NCBI GenBank assembly: GCA_014529385.2 | Contig: CM043944.1 | Location: 92,063,914 to 92,127,913, forward strand | Source of the DNA: Adiantum capillus-veneris | Lineage: Eukaryota; Streptophyta; Polypodiopsida; Polypodiales; Pteridaceae | Reading direction: 5' to 3' | Length of the DNA stretch: 64,000 bases | In this document: one piece after another, positions 1-12,659 of the stretch | Layout: every line of letters starts with the position of its first letter | Numbering within the stretch: the stretch's first letter is position 1 | The notes under the pieces: generated by a model | Databases searched by the model: none | The model's input: the letters and a program-made list of their open reading frames with translations, nothing else | What the model was told of the DNA's origin: nothing | Made by a program: the position numbers and the translations under genes

Positions 1-62
1 AAGAAATTGAAATACACTGGTAAGGGACCATATCGATTGTGTGAAATTACCCCGCAAGGTAC
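1..62 (+). pseudogene. Element A: left piece of integrase C-terminal GPY/F-like module
   Basis: This short open stretch reads K-Y-T-G-K-G-P-Y-R-L-C-E-I-T-P-Q-G-T, which resembles the GPY/F module at the C-terminal end of Ty3/gypsy integrases. It is cut off where element C begins. The same reading frame resumes at 11281, after one copy of a GTAC duplication is discounted, with I-R-V-E-T-L-D-G. The two pieces are therefore halves of one gene split by C. The upstream part of element A lies outside the window. Confidence 0.8.
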
Positions 63-1088
63 TGAGGCGGTCCGGGGCGGGCAACAAGAGAGGCGACCTC
101 TAAACACCCCTCAAGGCTCCCGTGCTGCTCAATTGGGGCTGGGGCAACCACAAGCACAACACAACAACAAACCCACAGCCAAACCCAAACAAGATAGGGG
201 CACCACCTAGTTATGGTATGCGAACTAGGACGCAAGAGAGATTTTGGCACAACCAAGAAGATGCACCACACAACACACACAAACAACCTCACACCAAGAC
301 ACACACAAATTGGACCAGAGAGAGCTAGAGCAAAGGGAAGAGAGAGAGAAAAGGATCTTGCGTAATACCTTATTTGTGACTTGCAAATGGATATGGTTCG
401 TTATGATGCTATCGTAGAACTTGTATAAAACTCACTCAATGCTTAGTGATTGCTAAACATTGCCAAAACACACACACACTGTCTTAGGGTGTGGGAGACC
501 TCTCACCACAATACCCTCTTACAATGGACACAAAACTGGCAATGAAAAACACACTAAAACACTTTCTAAAATCAAGATCAACTGATAAAAACTCAAAATA
601 CACAAGTCACCTTGAATTCACCAAACCGTATTGCACAAATGGAAGGACGAAGATTTGAACGTCGAATCACGCCTTTGATGCACCAAACCTCAATTTATTG
701 ATGATAAAGGAGCATATACAATAGTGGTTTTGAGATTTGTGAAACTCACGCTCTCTCACTTGCAATGTGTAGCTTGAAAGCTTCTCTCACACCAAGAGTG
801 AAGCTCACAAGTGGTTGCTACACCTAAGTCTCTCCTCACGCATAGAGTGTTGGGGTGCTATGTGAGATGTTGGAGGTTGTTTTACAAGAAGGAGAGGGGC
901 CTATTTATAGGTTGGAGACCCCTCATTAAGATTATTGAAAATCCTAATTTACAAGCTAACGAATCAGGATTATGATTTTTTTGAATATCAAAACATTGCG
1001 GGCCTTCTTTGTCTGCTTGAGTCATGGGTGTGGGCTCAAAAGAGAGCATCATTGATGGTAGATAAGGTGAAAGTAAGTTTTAAGGAAG

Positions 1089-1141
<53 letters not shown>

Positions 1142-2763
1142 ACTATACATGTCTTGAGGTGAGGTGTCTTTTATGGTTAGGTCAATGCTATTTTGTGTTA
1201 GTATGTTAGTCGTTAGTAATCACTAGAAAGTTAATGTTACATTTACAATGGGTAGAGTGAGTTGATTTGATGAAGGAAGAGGGGTGAATTAAAAGAGAAT
1301 CATTGAGATGGTGAAGCTTTGAAGAAGCTTGAACTCACCCTTGTGTAGATTGTGGAAAAAATGACCGCTGGTCTTCTTCTTCTTCTTCGCTTCTTTACGC
1401 CGCCGCCACGGTTGACCACCACGATGAAAAGAGGATTTGTTGATGAAAAATCCTCAATTTGCAGAAGTTATCATGGTTAAGATGCTGAATTTTAGATATT
1501 TTAGGAGAGGTAAATGAAATTGTAACATAGAAGCAATAGAGAGAGACATGGAGAGGGTGTATGTATGTAGAGATTCATAAAAGAACTATAGGGATGAGAG
1601 AGAAGGGTAATGGTGAAGAGGGTGGGAGAAGCCATGGAAATTGCAGGTTTGAGTGAGGGAAGGAGAGGGAGGTATGTGTAAGAGTGAGTAGGTGTGTGGA
1701 AGGGTGAGAGAAGACTAAGGGCTACTTGTGAGAAAAGTAGGCAAATTGGGGTCTACTCAAAAAATCATAGCTCACCGCTGGTAGCTCCAAAAATCATGAA
1801 AAAATTTGAGGTGATTATTCAGAGCGTGAGCTACATTTTCTCTTTTGACCACCGCTCCAAATTTGGAGTGGAGATAGGTGCCAAAATTCTCACCAAAAAG
1901 CCTGTTTTTTATGCCTGCAAAAGTCTTTTAGTGGCCCCCTCCTTTGTTGAATTTGTACAATGCATCCAAGAGTGAGCCCCTCCTTTGTCATATTATAATA
2001 CAAAGCATTCAAGTTGCCCTTGACCCATGCATGGAGGAGGATTATTGGTGAAATAAGAAATATATACATGGTGGGACTAGTGTATGGACTATTCATGGAC
2101 TTTAGCTCAATGAGCACATGGTGTTAGAATAATAAGTAAAAATAAAAAATAAAAATATGGAGGAGTTATGGATATGGAAAGATATTGGAATCATATGATA
2201 TGGTCTCTCCTTGAATTATTTTGGGTGAAAGAGGAAAAGGTATGCAAGTAAATAATATAATAAAAGTAACCAATGAGTAGAAATCAATTTTTTGTTTTCA
2301 CGAGGGTGAGGGTGAAAATGTGGGAGTGATTTGTATAAAGGAAAAATATGAGGTTAGAGTATGTACATATTGGCAAAAAATATAATTATGGTGTAAGAGG
2401 ATGAAAGAAGGTGTACATAGGTTTAATAAAACACACACCTAAGTAGAAATATTTAAATAAAATACCAAAATAATTATAAAAAATCCCTATATTTAGGCCA
2501 TATATACAATGAAATATTTACACACAAAGAGCCCATAATATACTTTTATTTTTTTATTTTTTATTTTTTTATTATTTTATTTTTTGGCCACCTAGCCCAG
2601 TGACTGGCTAGCTGAGGGTTTTTAAGAAGATATGGGAAAAGCCCCCTAACTCACACACGCCTATGTACAATGAAATGGTAGGGATAGCCATAGCGTTTGG
2701 GTGAATTTGGTAGGGTGGAGTAATCTAGTATGGCAATTATGGAGAGCCGAAAAACGGCTATCA
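63..2763 (-). repeat. Element C 3' LTR
   Basis: This is the left LTR, 2701 bp, matched by 8685-11280. It carries 76 bp (330-405) and about 29 bp (near 1750-1790) that the other copy lacks. These two indels account for the whole length difference. It contains a (GA)n tract at 1090-1139 and a T-rich stretch near 2547-2586. Short open frames inside it have no recognisable product. Confidence 0.92.
1090..1139. repeat. (GA)n microsatellite in element C 3' LTR
   Basis: About 25 GA units. The same tract with similar length lies at 9637-9685 in the other LTR, so it was part of the element before insertion. Confidence 0.95.
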
Positions 2764-2780
2764 TTAGCCCTTCCCCCAGG
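2764..2780 (-). other. Element C polypurine tract
   Basis: On the minus strand a purine-rich run (CCTGGGGGAAGGGCTAA) directly precedes the TG that starts the 3' LTR. This is the expected position of the plus-strand DNA primer in an LTR retrotransposon. Confidence 0.8.
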
Positions 2781-2792
2781 ATGATGGTATAT

Positions 2793-5700
2793 TCATGTAC
2801 CATCATAGAGCATCTTTTCCAAAGAGAGTGCTTCAGAGTCCTTGACGAGATCTTCATTGTTTGGCCCCTCAGAATTTTGGTTGGAGCTACACTCATGCTT
2901 CATGTAACAATACTTACATGAGACAGTAGCCTTTGGACAGATCTTTGGTGGATCCTTTGGTAGAAGGCGACTCAAATAGGGCTTCAAGCGATACCCGTTT
3001 ACCTTCCTGGAGTGCTCTTTACCATTCAAGTCCATAAGTTGATAGTAACTAGAATTGAAAGCCTTCTTGACTATGTATGGCCCTTGCCATCTAGTTTCAA
3101 ACTTGGCATCAAAACGATTGTCAAGTCGATTGTCATACCTTAGCACAAGCTCTCCTTCCTTGATGCCTTTGTCCTTCAGTTTCTTGTCGTGCATTTCTTT
3201 CGCTTGTGTGGCTTTCCTCTTGTAGCACTCGTATGCTGCTTCTCTTTTCCACTCAAGCTCCACTAACGTAAGAAGTCGATCCATCCATACCTCTTGATCA
3301 TCTTGTGCTCCTTTGCCATGAAGTCGCATTGTTGGAATGTTGAGCTCGATAGGCTGCAAAGCCTCTTGACCATAGACCAAGTGAAATGGTGTGAACTCCG
3401 TGGCTTCCCTATATGTGGTTCGATATGCCCACAAGGCACCATCCAAGAAGTCATCCCATAATTTTGTCTTGTTTTGCACCATCTTTCTAATGATTCCTGC
3501 AATGACACCATTAGCCTTCTCCACCAAACCATTTGACTATGGGTAGTATGGTGTGCTATGACGATGTAGAATGTGAAGCTCTTCACAAACTTCTGTGAGC
3601 AAGCCCTTCCTAAACCCTGGACCATTATCAGAAACAATCTCCAAAGGTGTGCCAAATCTGCAACAAATGTGAGTGTACACAAACTTGCTAACTGTCCTCT
3701 CATTCACTCTTGCCACACTTTGAGCTTCCACCCACCTAGTCATATAGTCTACAGCCACTAGAATGTAGAGTTTACCATTTTTTATCCTAGGCAGAGGAGC
3801 CATAGCATCAATGCCCCACTTTTCAAAGGGTCCATTTGCAAGCACTATTTGCCTCGGGCCATGCACCAACCTTCTATTTCCATTTATCTGACAATTGTGA
3901 CAGCTTTTACACCAATGTTGAACATCCACATGCAAGCTTGGCCAAACATACCCCGCAAGCAAAATCTTCTTCACAGTTGATTCTTGGGAAAAATGACCAC
4001 CACATGCCTCTTCATGCAAACCTTTTAGAATGGCTGGAATTTCCTCGATAGTTGGTACTCTTCTGCACACTTGATCCTTCCCTTTTTGATAGAGGGAGCC
4101 TTCTAGGAAGAGATAGAAACTTGCCTTCTTCATGAGTCTCCTCTTCTGAGCCTTCGTGAAGTCTTGTGGAAACTCACCCTCCAAAATGTAGCCGATAATG
4201 GGAGCCAATGACTCCAATCCCTGGTATCTCGGTTGCTTGACAGCTGCTGCCACCATGATGACCTGCACTTCTCTCTCAACACATGTAACTGCTTGTTGTG
4301 CAAGTAAATCGGCATCTTCATTTTGTTTCCTCGGAATATGATATAGTTGCACTTCTTCAAACTGATTAAACATCTTACGAATGGCATGAACTTTTGTCCT
4401 TAAGCTTTCATTCTTGCATGCCCAAATGCCTAAAATTTGTTTAACAATGAGAAGTGCATCTCCCTTTACCATGAGACGTTTTATCCCTTGGCCAATGCAC
4501 ATCTTCAAACCATGAAGTAGTGTGTCGTATTCTGCTTCATTGTTGCTAGTTGAACCTGGTAGATTGACCTTCTCTTTCATGACCACCTCTCCACTTGGGT
4601 TGAGCAACACTAGCCCTCCCCCTGCTTTCCCTGTGGCTCGTCGAAAAGCTCCATCAAAGAACAAGGTAAAAGCATTAGGAATACTTTTTGGTGGTGGCAA
4701 TGGTAGGGTCTTTACTTGAGGCACCTTAATTTCCTTCTCATGTACCCTATAAGTGAGAATCCCTGCCAATTGTGCACGCACACTATCTTCTACCTTGAAA
4801 GAGTATTGAAACTCTTGCAACTCCATAATCCACTTTGAGATCCTAGTACTAAGATTCATTTGAGATGACACCCAAGGGAACAAATTCTCTGCGGTGAGGA
4901 TTACGAAAGGTTTTGGGAGCAAGTAGGATCTAAACTTTCTCACCGCAAACATGAGAGAAAGCATCATGAGTTCTGCTTCTGTGTAGTCTCTCTCCAAAGC
5001 ATTCATGACCCTACTAGCAAAGTAGATGGGTCGCATCCTTGTACTGTGGGGATCTTGTTGTAGCAACACGGCACCAATTGTTTCCCTTCCAACACTAGAG
5101 CTAACAAAGAATGTGTACTCCCAACAAGGAGGCATGAGTGTTGGTAGCTCTGACAAAATGACTTTAATGTTACAAAAATACTCTTCAAGCTCATCAGACC
5201 ATGAAAATTCTACTTGTTGTGTCAACTTTTGCAAAGGATAAAGCAACTCCGAGGCTAAGTGAATGAAGCGTGACATATACTTCACCTTCTGAATGAAAGA
5301 GATGACCTCCTTAAGACTCTTCGGTGATGGGAGCTCAATAAGAGCCTTTGCCTTTGAAGGATCCACCTCAATGCCTTTATAGGAAACCTTGTGACCGAGC
5401 AAGATCACATCATCCTCACCTATGTGGCACTTGTCGGGGTTGAGTTGACCTCCCATGTCGTAGAGCTTCTTTAAACCTTCTTCTACCCTTTGTAGATGCA
5501 ATGATTCTGAGCTAAAAATGCAAAAATCATCAATGAACACCCTAATTGACTTTCCAAAGAATGCTTGAAACACCATGTTCATGAAACGTTGGAATGTTGC
5601 AGGAGCATTTTTCAGACCAAATGGCATGACTCTAAAAGCATAACAACCCCAAGGAGTGATAAAGGTTGTTTTCAATTGATCTTCCAATGCGATACCTATT

Positions 5701-8072
5701 TGAAAGTAGCCTGAGTAGCCATCACACACAGTGTACTTCTCATGACCAGCTACCTCATTTAGTATCTCATCCTGAAATGGGAGGGGAAAGTGATCTCTCT
5801 TTGTTGCCTCATTGAGTGGACGGTAATCCACACACACCCTCCACTTTCCGTTTTTCTTGGGAGTGACAACAACGGGAGAGACCCACTCTGAATTCTCCAC
5901 TGGATAAATGAAACCTGCTGCTAGAAGCTTTCTTACCTCCTTGAGTAAAGCCTGCTCCTTGATGACTCCTAGCCTTCGTAGCTTCTGAGCCTTAGGTGTG
6001 GCCTCTGGCTTCAACTCAATTTTGTGTTGAACAGCATCTACTCCACACACATCGGTGTAGTCTTTAGCAAAAATCCTAGGAAATTTCCTTAGCACACATT
6101 TGAACTCCTCTCTTTCATCCTTTGTAAGTGTTGTTGATAGAATACCTTCCAGCATCCCTTCATCTTGAACACCTTCGTTCTCTTGAGGACCTACCTCCTC
6201 CAAGCCTTGACAAGAGGTCTCTTGGTTGCTTGGCTTAAACCTTACCCCCATGACTTCGATGGAAGACTCCTCTTCAGTAATGCTGCCGCTACTTTCTTCT
6301 TCTGAAGTGCTATCGGTCCAACCTTCTTCCGTCTCACTTTGAGATGATTCTTCATGGAGCTCCTCTTGGCGTTGCTCCTTCATGTCAAAGACAACCTTCT
6401 TATGATTGTCATTCCTGCAAATTAATTTCCCACTCTCCCAATCCTGCAAAGCTCGCATTTTCATTAGCCATGGTCTTCCTAGGATAAATGGATAACCACT
6501 TCCCTTGGTCGACATAACATAAAAATCCACCGCTTTCTTAATGCCAAAGGCCTCTACAAAGACATTTTTACAAATGCCTACACACCTAGCCTTGCTATTG
6601 TTTGCCATCTTGACTTTGATTTCAGGTGTCTCATGGATGTGCATACCTAGTCTTTGCATGAGTCCCTCTGTCATGATGCAAATTTGTGCACCCCCATCCA
6701 CTAGACCTTTCCTAACCAATCTCCCTTTGATGTAACAGTCTAGCACCGGTGTAATGTCCTCATTCATTTCAGCTTGTGCAATTTTTACAACAGGCATACT
6801 CTCTTTTACCTTTCTCCTAGTGCTAACTGCCCTTGTTAAATCCCTCCTAACTTGTGGACATAATGCAAGAAATTGAGGCCATGAAATATCAGGACCCTTA
6901 CCTCTCATGTCTTCCAACAAGTTGTACGGAGCCATACCATGTCCAAGAGGGAAGTCTTGGAGGTTGATACGACGTCGAGTCCTCTTGGTTTCCTTGGTTT
7001 CCTTTGCCTTCTTGCCTTGTCCATGGTCACTCTGTGATGTGACTCCTTCTTTCTCTTTACCTTTTCGTCGGCCACGCTTAATGCCATTGGCTTCCATGTC
7101 AACCTCATTTGAATTTGTCACCTCTACCACATGCACATTTGGATCTGGCAAAGGTGGAACTCCTTCTACCCCTTGTGGAGGTGGTCTTGGTCCATTTGGC
7201 CTTTGTAGAAGCCTTGGTTGTTGACCAGCTCCTTCTCCTGCATTCATCACTGGGTAATTCAAGTTAGGTCTCCCTGGCTCTCCACGGGGCCAAGGACAAT
7301 TATACATCCCATGTCCAGATTCTTCGCAATTCCAACATTGCAAGACTCTCCTAGGTCGTGGGTCTCGCTCTTCAGACTTCTTTGCTTGTCCCTTTGGACC
7401 TACGGCTTGTGCAAGGTGACTTGACAGGCTGCTTAAGGATTCATTTAACTTCTCAATCACTTCAACCGTTACCTCAGGAAGCTCCTTAGATGTTGATGAT
7501 TGTGACTTACCTTTGGGTCTAAGACCTTCTATTGAAACCTCCCCCCTTAAGCACTTGAGTTTCCTATATTTCTCAGCAGCCCTAGTTTCAGCTGCATCAA
7601 AGGTAGCAGGTGCACCCGCCTCAACTTTTACCTTAAGGTCAGGAAAGAGTCCGGCTATGAACCTCTCCTTCTTTAGAAATTCTGCACCATCACCAGGGTT
7701 AGCAACATTTCGTATCCATAGAGCCCAAAGACGTAGGAACTCTTGCTTGTACAAGTAGTAGTCATCTAAGTCTTTTTGCTTATGAGAAACAATGTCTTGC
7801 CATAGCTTTTGAGTGTTTTGGGGATCAAAGAAGTATCTCTTGAAATGATTGACAACTTCCATGTAATTTTCTTTAACTTCCTCAGGCAAAGAGTCAAACC
7901 AAGTGCTAGCATCTTTCCTAAGGACTACCTCAAACATTTCTACACGTTCTTGATCAGTTACTATCCTCTTGATACGACAAGACATCTTGAAATTTGCCAA
8001 AAATAATTCTGCATCCTCTCCAGGCTCTCCAAAGAAAAGAGGATATCCAGACATTTGGCGTTGGTTCTCCAT
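2793..8072 (-). pseudogene. Element C gag-pol polyprotein with one in-frame TAG
   Basis: A single long frame encodes capsid, nucleocapsid, protease, reverse transcriptase, RNase H, archaeal-type RNase H and integrase. I chose the ATG at 8072 (M-E-N-Q-R-Q-M-S-G-Y) because the gag homology starts there; the frame is open to an ATG at 8129. In order, counted from 8129: capsid-like region about 30-230; CCHC knuckle C-W-N-C...H...C near 262; protease V-D-G-G-A near 475 with I-L-G-R-P-W; RT with F-I-D-D near 864; RNase H about 960-1100; second RNase H about 1155-1290 (F-F-D-G, N-E-A-E-Y, K-G-D, E-D-A-D); H2C2 finger about 1376-1412; integrase core with G-I-D and V-S-D-N-G. A TAG at 3537-3539 interrupts Y-Y-P-x-S-N-G next to the catalytic Glu. 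The frame then continues to 2793, through W-Q-G-P-Y-I-V. CAG to TAG would explain the stop. Confidence 0.92.
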
Positions 8073-8684
8073 TGAATTGATTTCAAAGTGACGTGTTTTG
8101 TTTTTTCTTTCTTTAAAAGATCTACACAATAATATTCTCTAAATTGCAATCTATTCTACAACAAAATAAAAATATTCACATCAAATGACCTATGATAATC
8201 AATGAGAGGTAGGATGACAGGGTTTGGTGACGCGAGAATTTCTCCTACTCTTTGGGCACCAAACATGAACACCATACGTTGTTGAAAATGGATTTTTCTA
8301 CTAATTGCTATGTTTATTCTAATGTGTGGAGTGAAATGAAAGGGGAAAACCTCTATTCTTGGGCCATTATCCATTGTCTATGCATGACCTTATGCTTAAA
8401 ACAAAACAAAAATATAGACGTCCAAACTAAGGTCGTACCTAATGAGAGGCAAAATAAAAGGATTTACTGATGCGTTTATCTCTGCCAACCTAAGAGGACC
8501 TAAAATTCTACGAATTACACGTTGAAATTGCAACTTAGTACTAACAATTATGTGTACCTTTTGCCTTGCAATGGGAATGAAGGGATCATACAAATTCTCG
8601 TGATTCATGCAAGCTACTTGATTATGCTAAAGGTTGAGCCTACACAAAACATACACAAGCCTGTCCTCAGTGGGGGCACCAATT
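8073..8684 (-). other. Element C 5' leader with a diverged tandem duplication
   Basis: This untranslated leader lies between the 5' LTR and gag. The minus-strand frames 8608-8396 and 8374-8156 are 234 bp apart and align recognisably when translated. Both contain F-Q-R/Q-R, then E-I-x-A-S-x-N-P, x-I-L-P-L-I, and end D-V-x-I-F. It is therefore an old tandem duplication of about 234 bp. The frames are short and not in frame with gag, so coding is doubtful. Confidence 0.6.
8664..8681 (-). other. Element C primer-binding site (tRNA unassigned)
   Basis: Three bases after the end of the 5' LTR the minus strand reads TGGTGCCCCCACTGAGGA. The TGG start and the position fit a primer-binding site. I cannot assign the tRNA with confidence. 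Confidence 0.6.
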
Positions 8685-9634
8685 TGAGGCGGTCCGGGGC
8701 GGGCAACAAGAGAGGCGACCTCTAAACACCCCTCAAGGCTCCCGTGCTGCTCAATTGGGGCTGGGGCAACCACAAGCACAACACAACAACAAATCCACAG
8801 CCAAACCCAAACAAGATAGGGGCACCACCTAGTTATGGTATGCGAACTAGGACGCAAGAGAGATTTTGGCACAACCAAGAAAATGCACCACACAACACAC
8901 ACAAACAACCTCACACCAAGACACACACAAACTGGACCAGAGAGAGCTAGAATGCTATCGTAGAACTTGTATAAAACTCACTCAATGCTTAGTGATTGCT
9001 AAACATTGCCAAAACACACACACACTGTCTTAGGGTGTGGGAGACCTCTCACCACAATACCCTCTTACAATGGACACAAAACTGGCAATGAAAAACACAC
9101 TAAAACACTTTCTAAAATCAAGATCAACTGATAAAAACTCAAAATACACAAGTCACCTTGAATTCACCAAACCGTATTGCACAAATGGAAGGACGAAGAT
9201 TTGAACGTCGAATCACGCCTTTGATGCACCAAACCTCAATTTATTGATGATAAAGGAGCATATACAATAGTGGTTTTGAGATTTGTGAAACTCACGCTCT
9301 CTCACTTGCAATGTGTAGCTTGAAAGCTTCTCTCACACCAAGAGTGAAGCTCACAAGTGGTTGCTACACCTAAGTCTCTCCTCACGCATAGAGTGTTGGG
9401 GTGCTATGTGAGATGTTGGAGGTTGTTTTACAAGAAGGAGAGGGGCCTATTTATAGGTTGGAGACCCCTCATTAAGATTATTGAAAATCCTAATTTACAA
9501 GCTAACAAATCAGGATTATGATTTTTTTGAATATCAAAACATTGCGGGCCTTCTTTGTCTGCTTGAGTCATGGGTGTGGGCTCAAAAGAGAGCATCATTG
9601 ATGGTAGATAAGGTGAAAGTAAGTTTTAAGGAAG

Positions 9635-9687
<53 letters not shown>

Positions 9688-11280
9688 ACTATACATGTCT
9701 TGAGGTGAGGTGTCTTTTATGGTTAGGTCAATGCTATTTTGTGTTAGTATGTTAGTCGTTAGTAATCACTAGAAAGTTAATGTTACATTTACAATGGGTA
9801 GAATGAATTGATTTGATGAAGGAAGAGGGGTGAATTAAAAGAGAATCATTGAGATGGTGAAGCTTTGAAGAAGCTTGAACTCACCCTTGTGTAGATTGTG
9901 GAAAAAATGACCGCTGGTCTTCTTCTTCTTCTTTGCTTCTTTACGCCGCCGCCACGGTTGACCACCACGATGAAAAGAGGATTTGTTGATGAAAAATCCT
10001 CAATTTGTAGAAGTTATCATGGTTAAGATGCTGAATTTTAGATATTTTAGGAGAGGTAAATGAAATTGTAACATAGAAGCAATAGAGAGAGACATGGAGA
10101 GGGTGTATGTATGTAGAGGTTCATAAAAGAACTATAGGGATGAGAGAGAAGGGTAATGGTGAAGAGGGTGGGAGAAGCCATGGAAATTGCAGGTTTGAGT
10201 GAGGGAAGGAGAGGGAGGTATGTGTAAGAGTGAGTAGGTGTGTGGAAGGGTGAGAGAAGACTAAGGGCTACTTGTGAGAAAAGTGGGCAAACTGGGGTCT
10301 ACTCCAAAAATCATGAAAAAATTTGAGGTGATTATTCAGAGCGTGGGCTACATTTTCTCTTTTGACCACCGCTCCAAATTCGGAGTGGAGATAGGTGCCA
10401 AAATTCTCACCAAAAAGCCTGTTTTTTATGCCTGCAAAAGTCTTTTAGTGGCCCCCTCCTTTGTTGAATTTGTACAATGCATCCAAGAGTGAGCCCCTCC
10501 TTTGTCATATTATAATACAAAGCATTCAAGTTGCCCTTGACCCATGCATGGAGGAGGATTATTGGTGAAATAAGAAATATATACATGGTGGGACTAGTGT
10601 ATGGACTATTCATGGACTTTAGCTCAATGAGCACATGGTGTTAGAATAATAAGTAAAAATAATAATAAAAATATGGAGGAGTTATGGATATGGAAAGATA
10701 TTGGAATCATATGATATGGTCCCTCCTTGAATTATTTTGGGTGAAAGAGGAAAAGGTATGCAAGTAAATAATATAATAAAAGTAACCAATGAGTAGAAAT
10801 CAATTTTTTGTTTTCACGAGGGTGAGGGTGAAAATGTGGGAGTGATTTGTATAAAGGAAAAATTTGAGGTTAGAGTATGTACATATTGGCAAAAAATATA
10901 ATTATGGTGTAAGAGGATGAAAGAAGGTGTACATAGGTTTAATAAAACACACACCTAAGTAGAAATATTTAAATAAAATACCAAAATAATTATAAAAAAT
11001 CCCTATATTTAGGCCATATATACAATGAAATATTTACACACAAAGAGGCCATAATATACTTTTATTTTTTTATTTTTTATTTTTTTATTATTTTATTTTT
11101 TGGCTCACCTAGCCCAGTGACTGGCTAGCTGAGGGTTTTTTAGAAGATATGGGAAAAGCCCCCTAACTCACACACGCCTATGTACAATGAAATGGTAGGG
11201 ATAGCCATAGCGTTTGGGTGAATTTGGTAGGGTGGAGTAATCTAGTATGGCAATTATGGAGAGCCGAAAAACGGCTATCA
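8685..11280 (-). repeat. Element C 5' LTR
   Basis: This is the right LTR, 2596 bp, collinear with 63-2763 except for the two missing segments noted there. It has TG/CA ends in plus-strand reading and a (GA)n tract at 9637-9685. Confidence 0.92.
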
Positions 11281-12659
11281 GTACCATTCGTGTGGAGACT
11301 CTAGATGGAGTTGAAACCATTGGATTCCTTAATGGGAGTAAATTCAAAAGATATTATGATCCTCTAAGCCAGGAAGAGTTGCAAGCTATCCATCAAAAGA
11401 AGGCTGCCAAGGAACAAGCAGAGCTTAGGAAAATCCAAGCAAGAGTTGAGGCTCGAGAATGACAACAACGTCTTAGACACCAACGAGAGGCTAATCTGGG
11501 AATCACGCAAGCATTTTTCGAGGACACAGATGACGACTCATTAGAATCTGAGCCACCGCTACGATACCCAATTGAGCTAAATAGCCCCTATGGGAAAGTA
11601 CTATACACTGCCTTATTAGATACGGGAGCTAAACACAATTTTTTATCCTATGGAGTTTGGTGTCAATTAGGGAAACCGACCCTATCCCCGAGTACGATGC
11701 AAGTCAAGGGCATTAATAAAAAGAAAACTGCTATTCTTGGAGTCCTTAAGATCCCTGTTGTCTATGACAATGGAAGCATAGTGCAGAGGTTTCTAGTCAT
11801 GCCGACGGGAGCTATGGAAGGCAACGTAAACCTGGGACGCACGTGGATGATGGCAACCAAATGCACTATTGATTGGGATACTGGTAGTGTCACGACGCGA
11901 TCACCGACTCTTACCCCTATCATTCAAGCAAAGTCACCTACGTTGCAAACTCTAGCAAAGTTGAAGGATAGCCAACATTCACAAGCCAAGGTGGTTAACT
12001 CGTCTTTGCCGGCTACCCATGAACCTAGCACTTCAACACTTGTAGTTGCAGTAAGCAGTAATATTGCAAGTACTCAACCTGCACGACCTAAGAGTACATA
12101 TCAATGGGTCCCCAAGGCCTTACTTCCAACTACCTCAACCCTCCCATCCATTTCAAGAAAAAATTTCCTTGGAGAACCAAGAGCGCGCTCTAGGAGAGTC
12201 AAGACCAAATCACGATGGACTCCAAAACGACTATTAGAAGCCCAAGGCTACTATGATGGAAATGAGAAAATTTGGGTACCTAAACATAAAATGTGTCCTT
12301 CCCTATCGACAACAAACCCAAATGAGTCAAACAGTGTAACGCTAAAGCCAATGGCAGACCGTGGGAAGGAAAAAATCACAGAATGCTACACACCTAGTCC
12401 AGAGCTAGTTTGGGCTCCAAGGCAAAACCAATTTATTCCACCTAGCTCAGGAAGGGGGGAGTTCCTCATGTAATACATCCATAGAGGTAAAAGCTTCTAC
12501 ACAGCCTCCATCTATAGTAGTGGACCTCCATGAAGCTACAAAAGAATCCACACCTCCCAGTGTTCCAGAATCACCTGATGAACCACTTCAAGTTCGATCT
12601 TGGGAAAGTACCTTACCACCCTTGCAACTTGACGAGGCACCTAGGGTAATAGAAAACTA
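11281..12659 (+). pseudogene. Element A: integrase tail, second retropepsin-like domain and W-x-P-K tail
   Basis: This continues the integrase C-terminus from position 62 (I-R-V-E-T-L-D-G...Y-Y-D-P-L-S-Q-E-E-L). An in-frame TGA lies at 11460-11462, where CGA would give a normal run of charged residues. The same frame then carries an aspartic-protease-like domain: L-L-D-T-G-A-K-H-N-F-L-S near 11612-11647 and L-G-R-T-W-M near 11838-11853, followed by T-I-D-W-D-T-G-S-V. A basic, Ser/Thr/Pro-rich tail follows with Y-Q-W-V-P-K, R-W-T-P-K, K-I-W-V-P-K and V-W-A-P-R. The frame stops at 12473. A one-base indel in the G run at about 12452-12457 would let it continue to the TAA at 12657-12659. The layout matches 20022-22370 in element B. 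The protease-like identification rests on motifs only. Confidence 0.78.

Larger units (their letters stand above)
63..11280 (-). mobile_element. Element C: Ty3/gypsy Tat-like LTR retrotransposon
   Basis: This is a complete element with LTRs at 63-2763 and 8685-11280 and internal DNA at 2764-8684. Read on the plus strand, both LTRs begin TGAGGCGG and end GGCTATCA. The flanks are GTAC on each side (59-62 and 11281-11284), a 4-bp target duplication. The gag-pol reads on the minus strand, so the right-hand LTR is the 5' LTR. The polyprotein has a second, archaeal-type RNase H, as is known for the Tat/Ogre/Retand lineage of plant Ty3 elements. It is inserted in element A. Apart from two indels the LTRs look nearly identical, so the insertion is fairly young. 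Confidence 0.93.

Noticed and set aside
935-1162. Open frames across the (GA)n and (TC)n tracts in LTRs of B and C
   Set aside because: They owe their length to the repeat and lie in LTRs without other coding signs.
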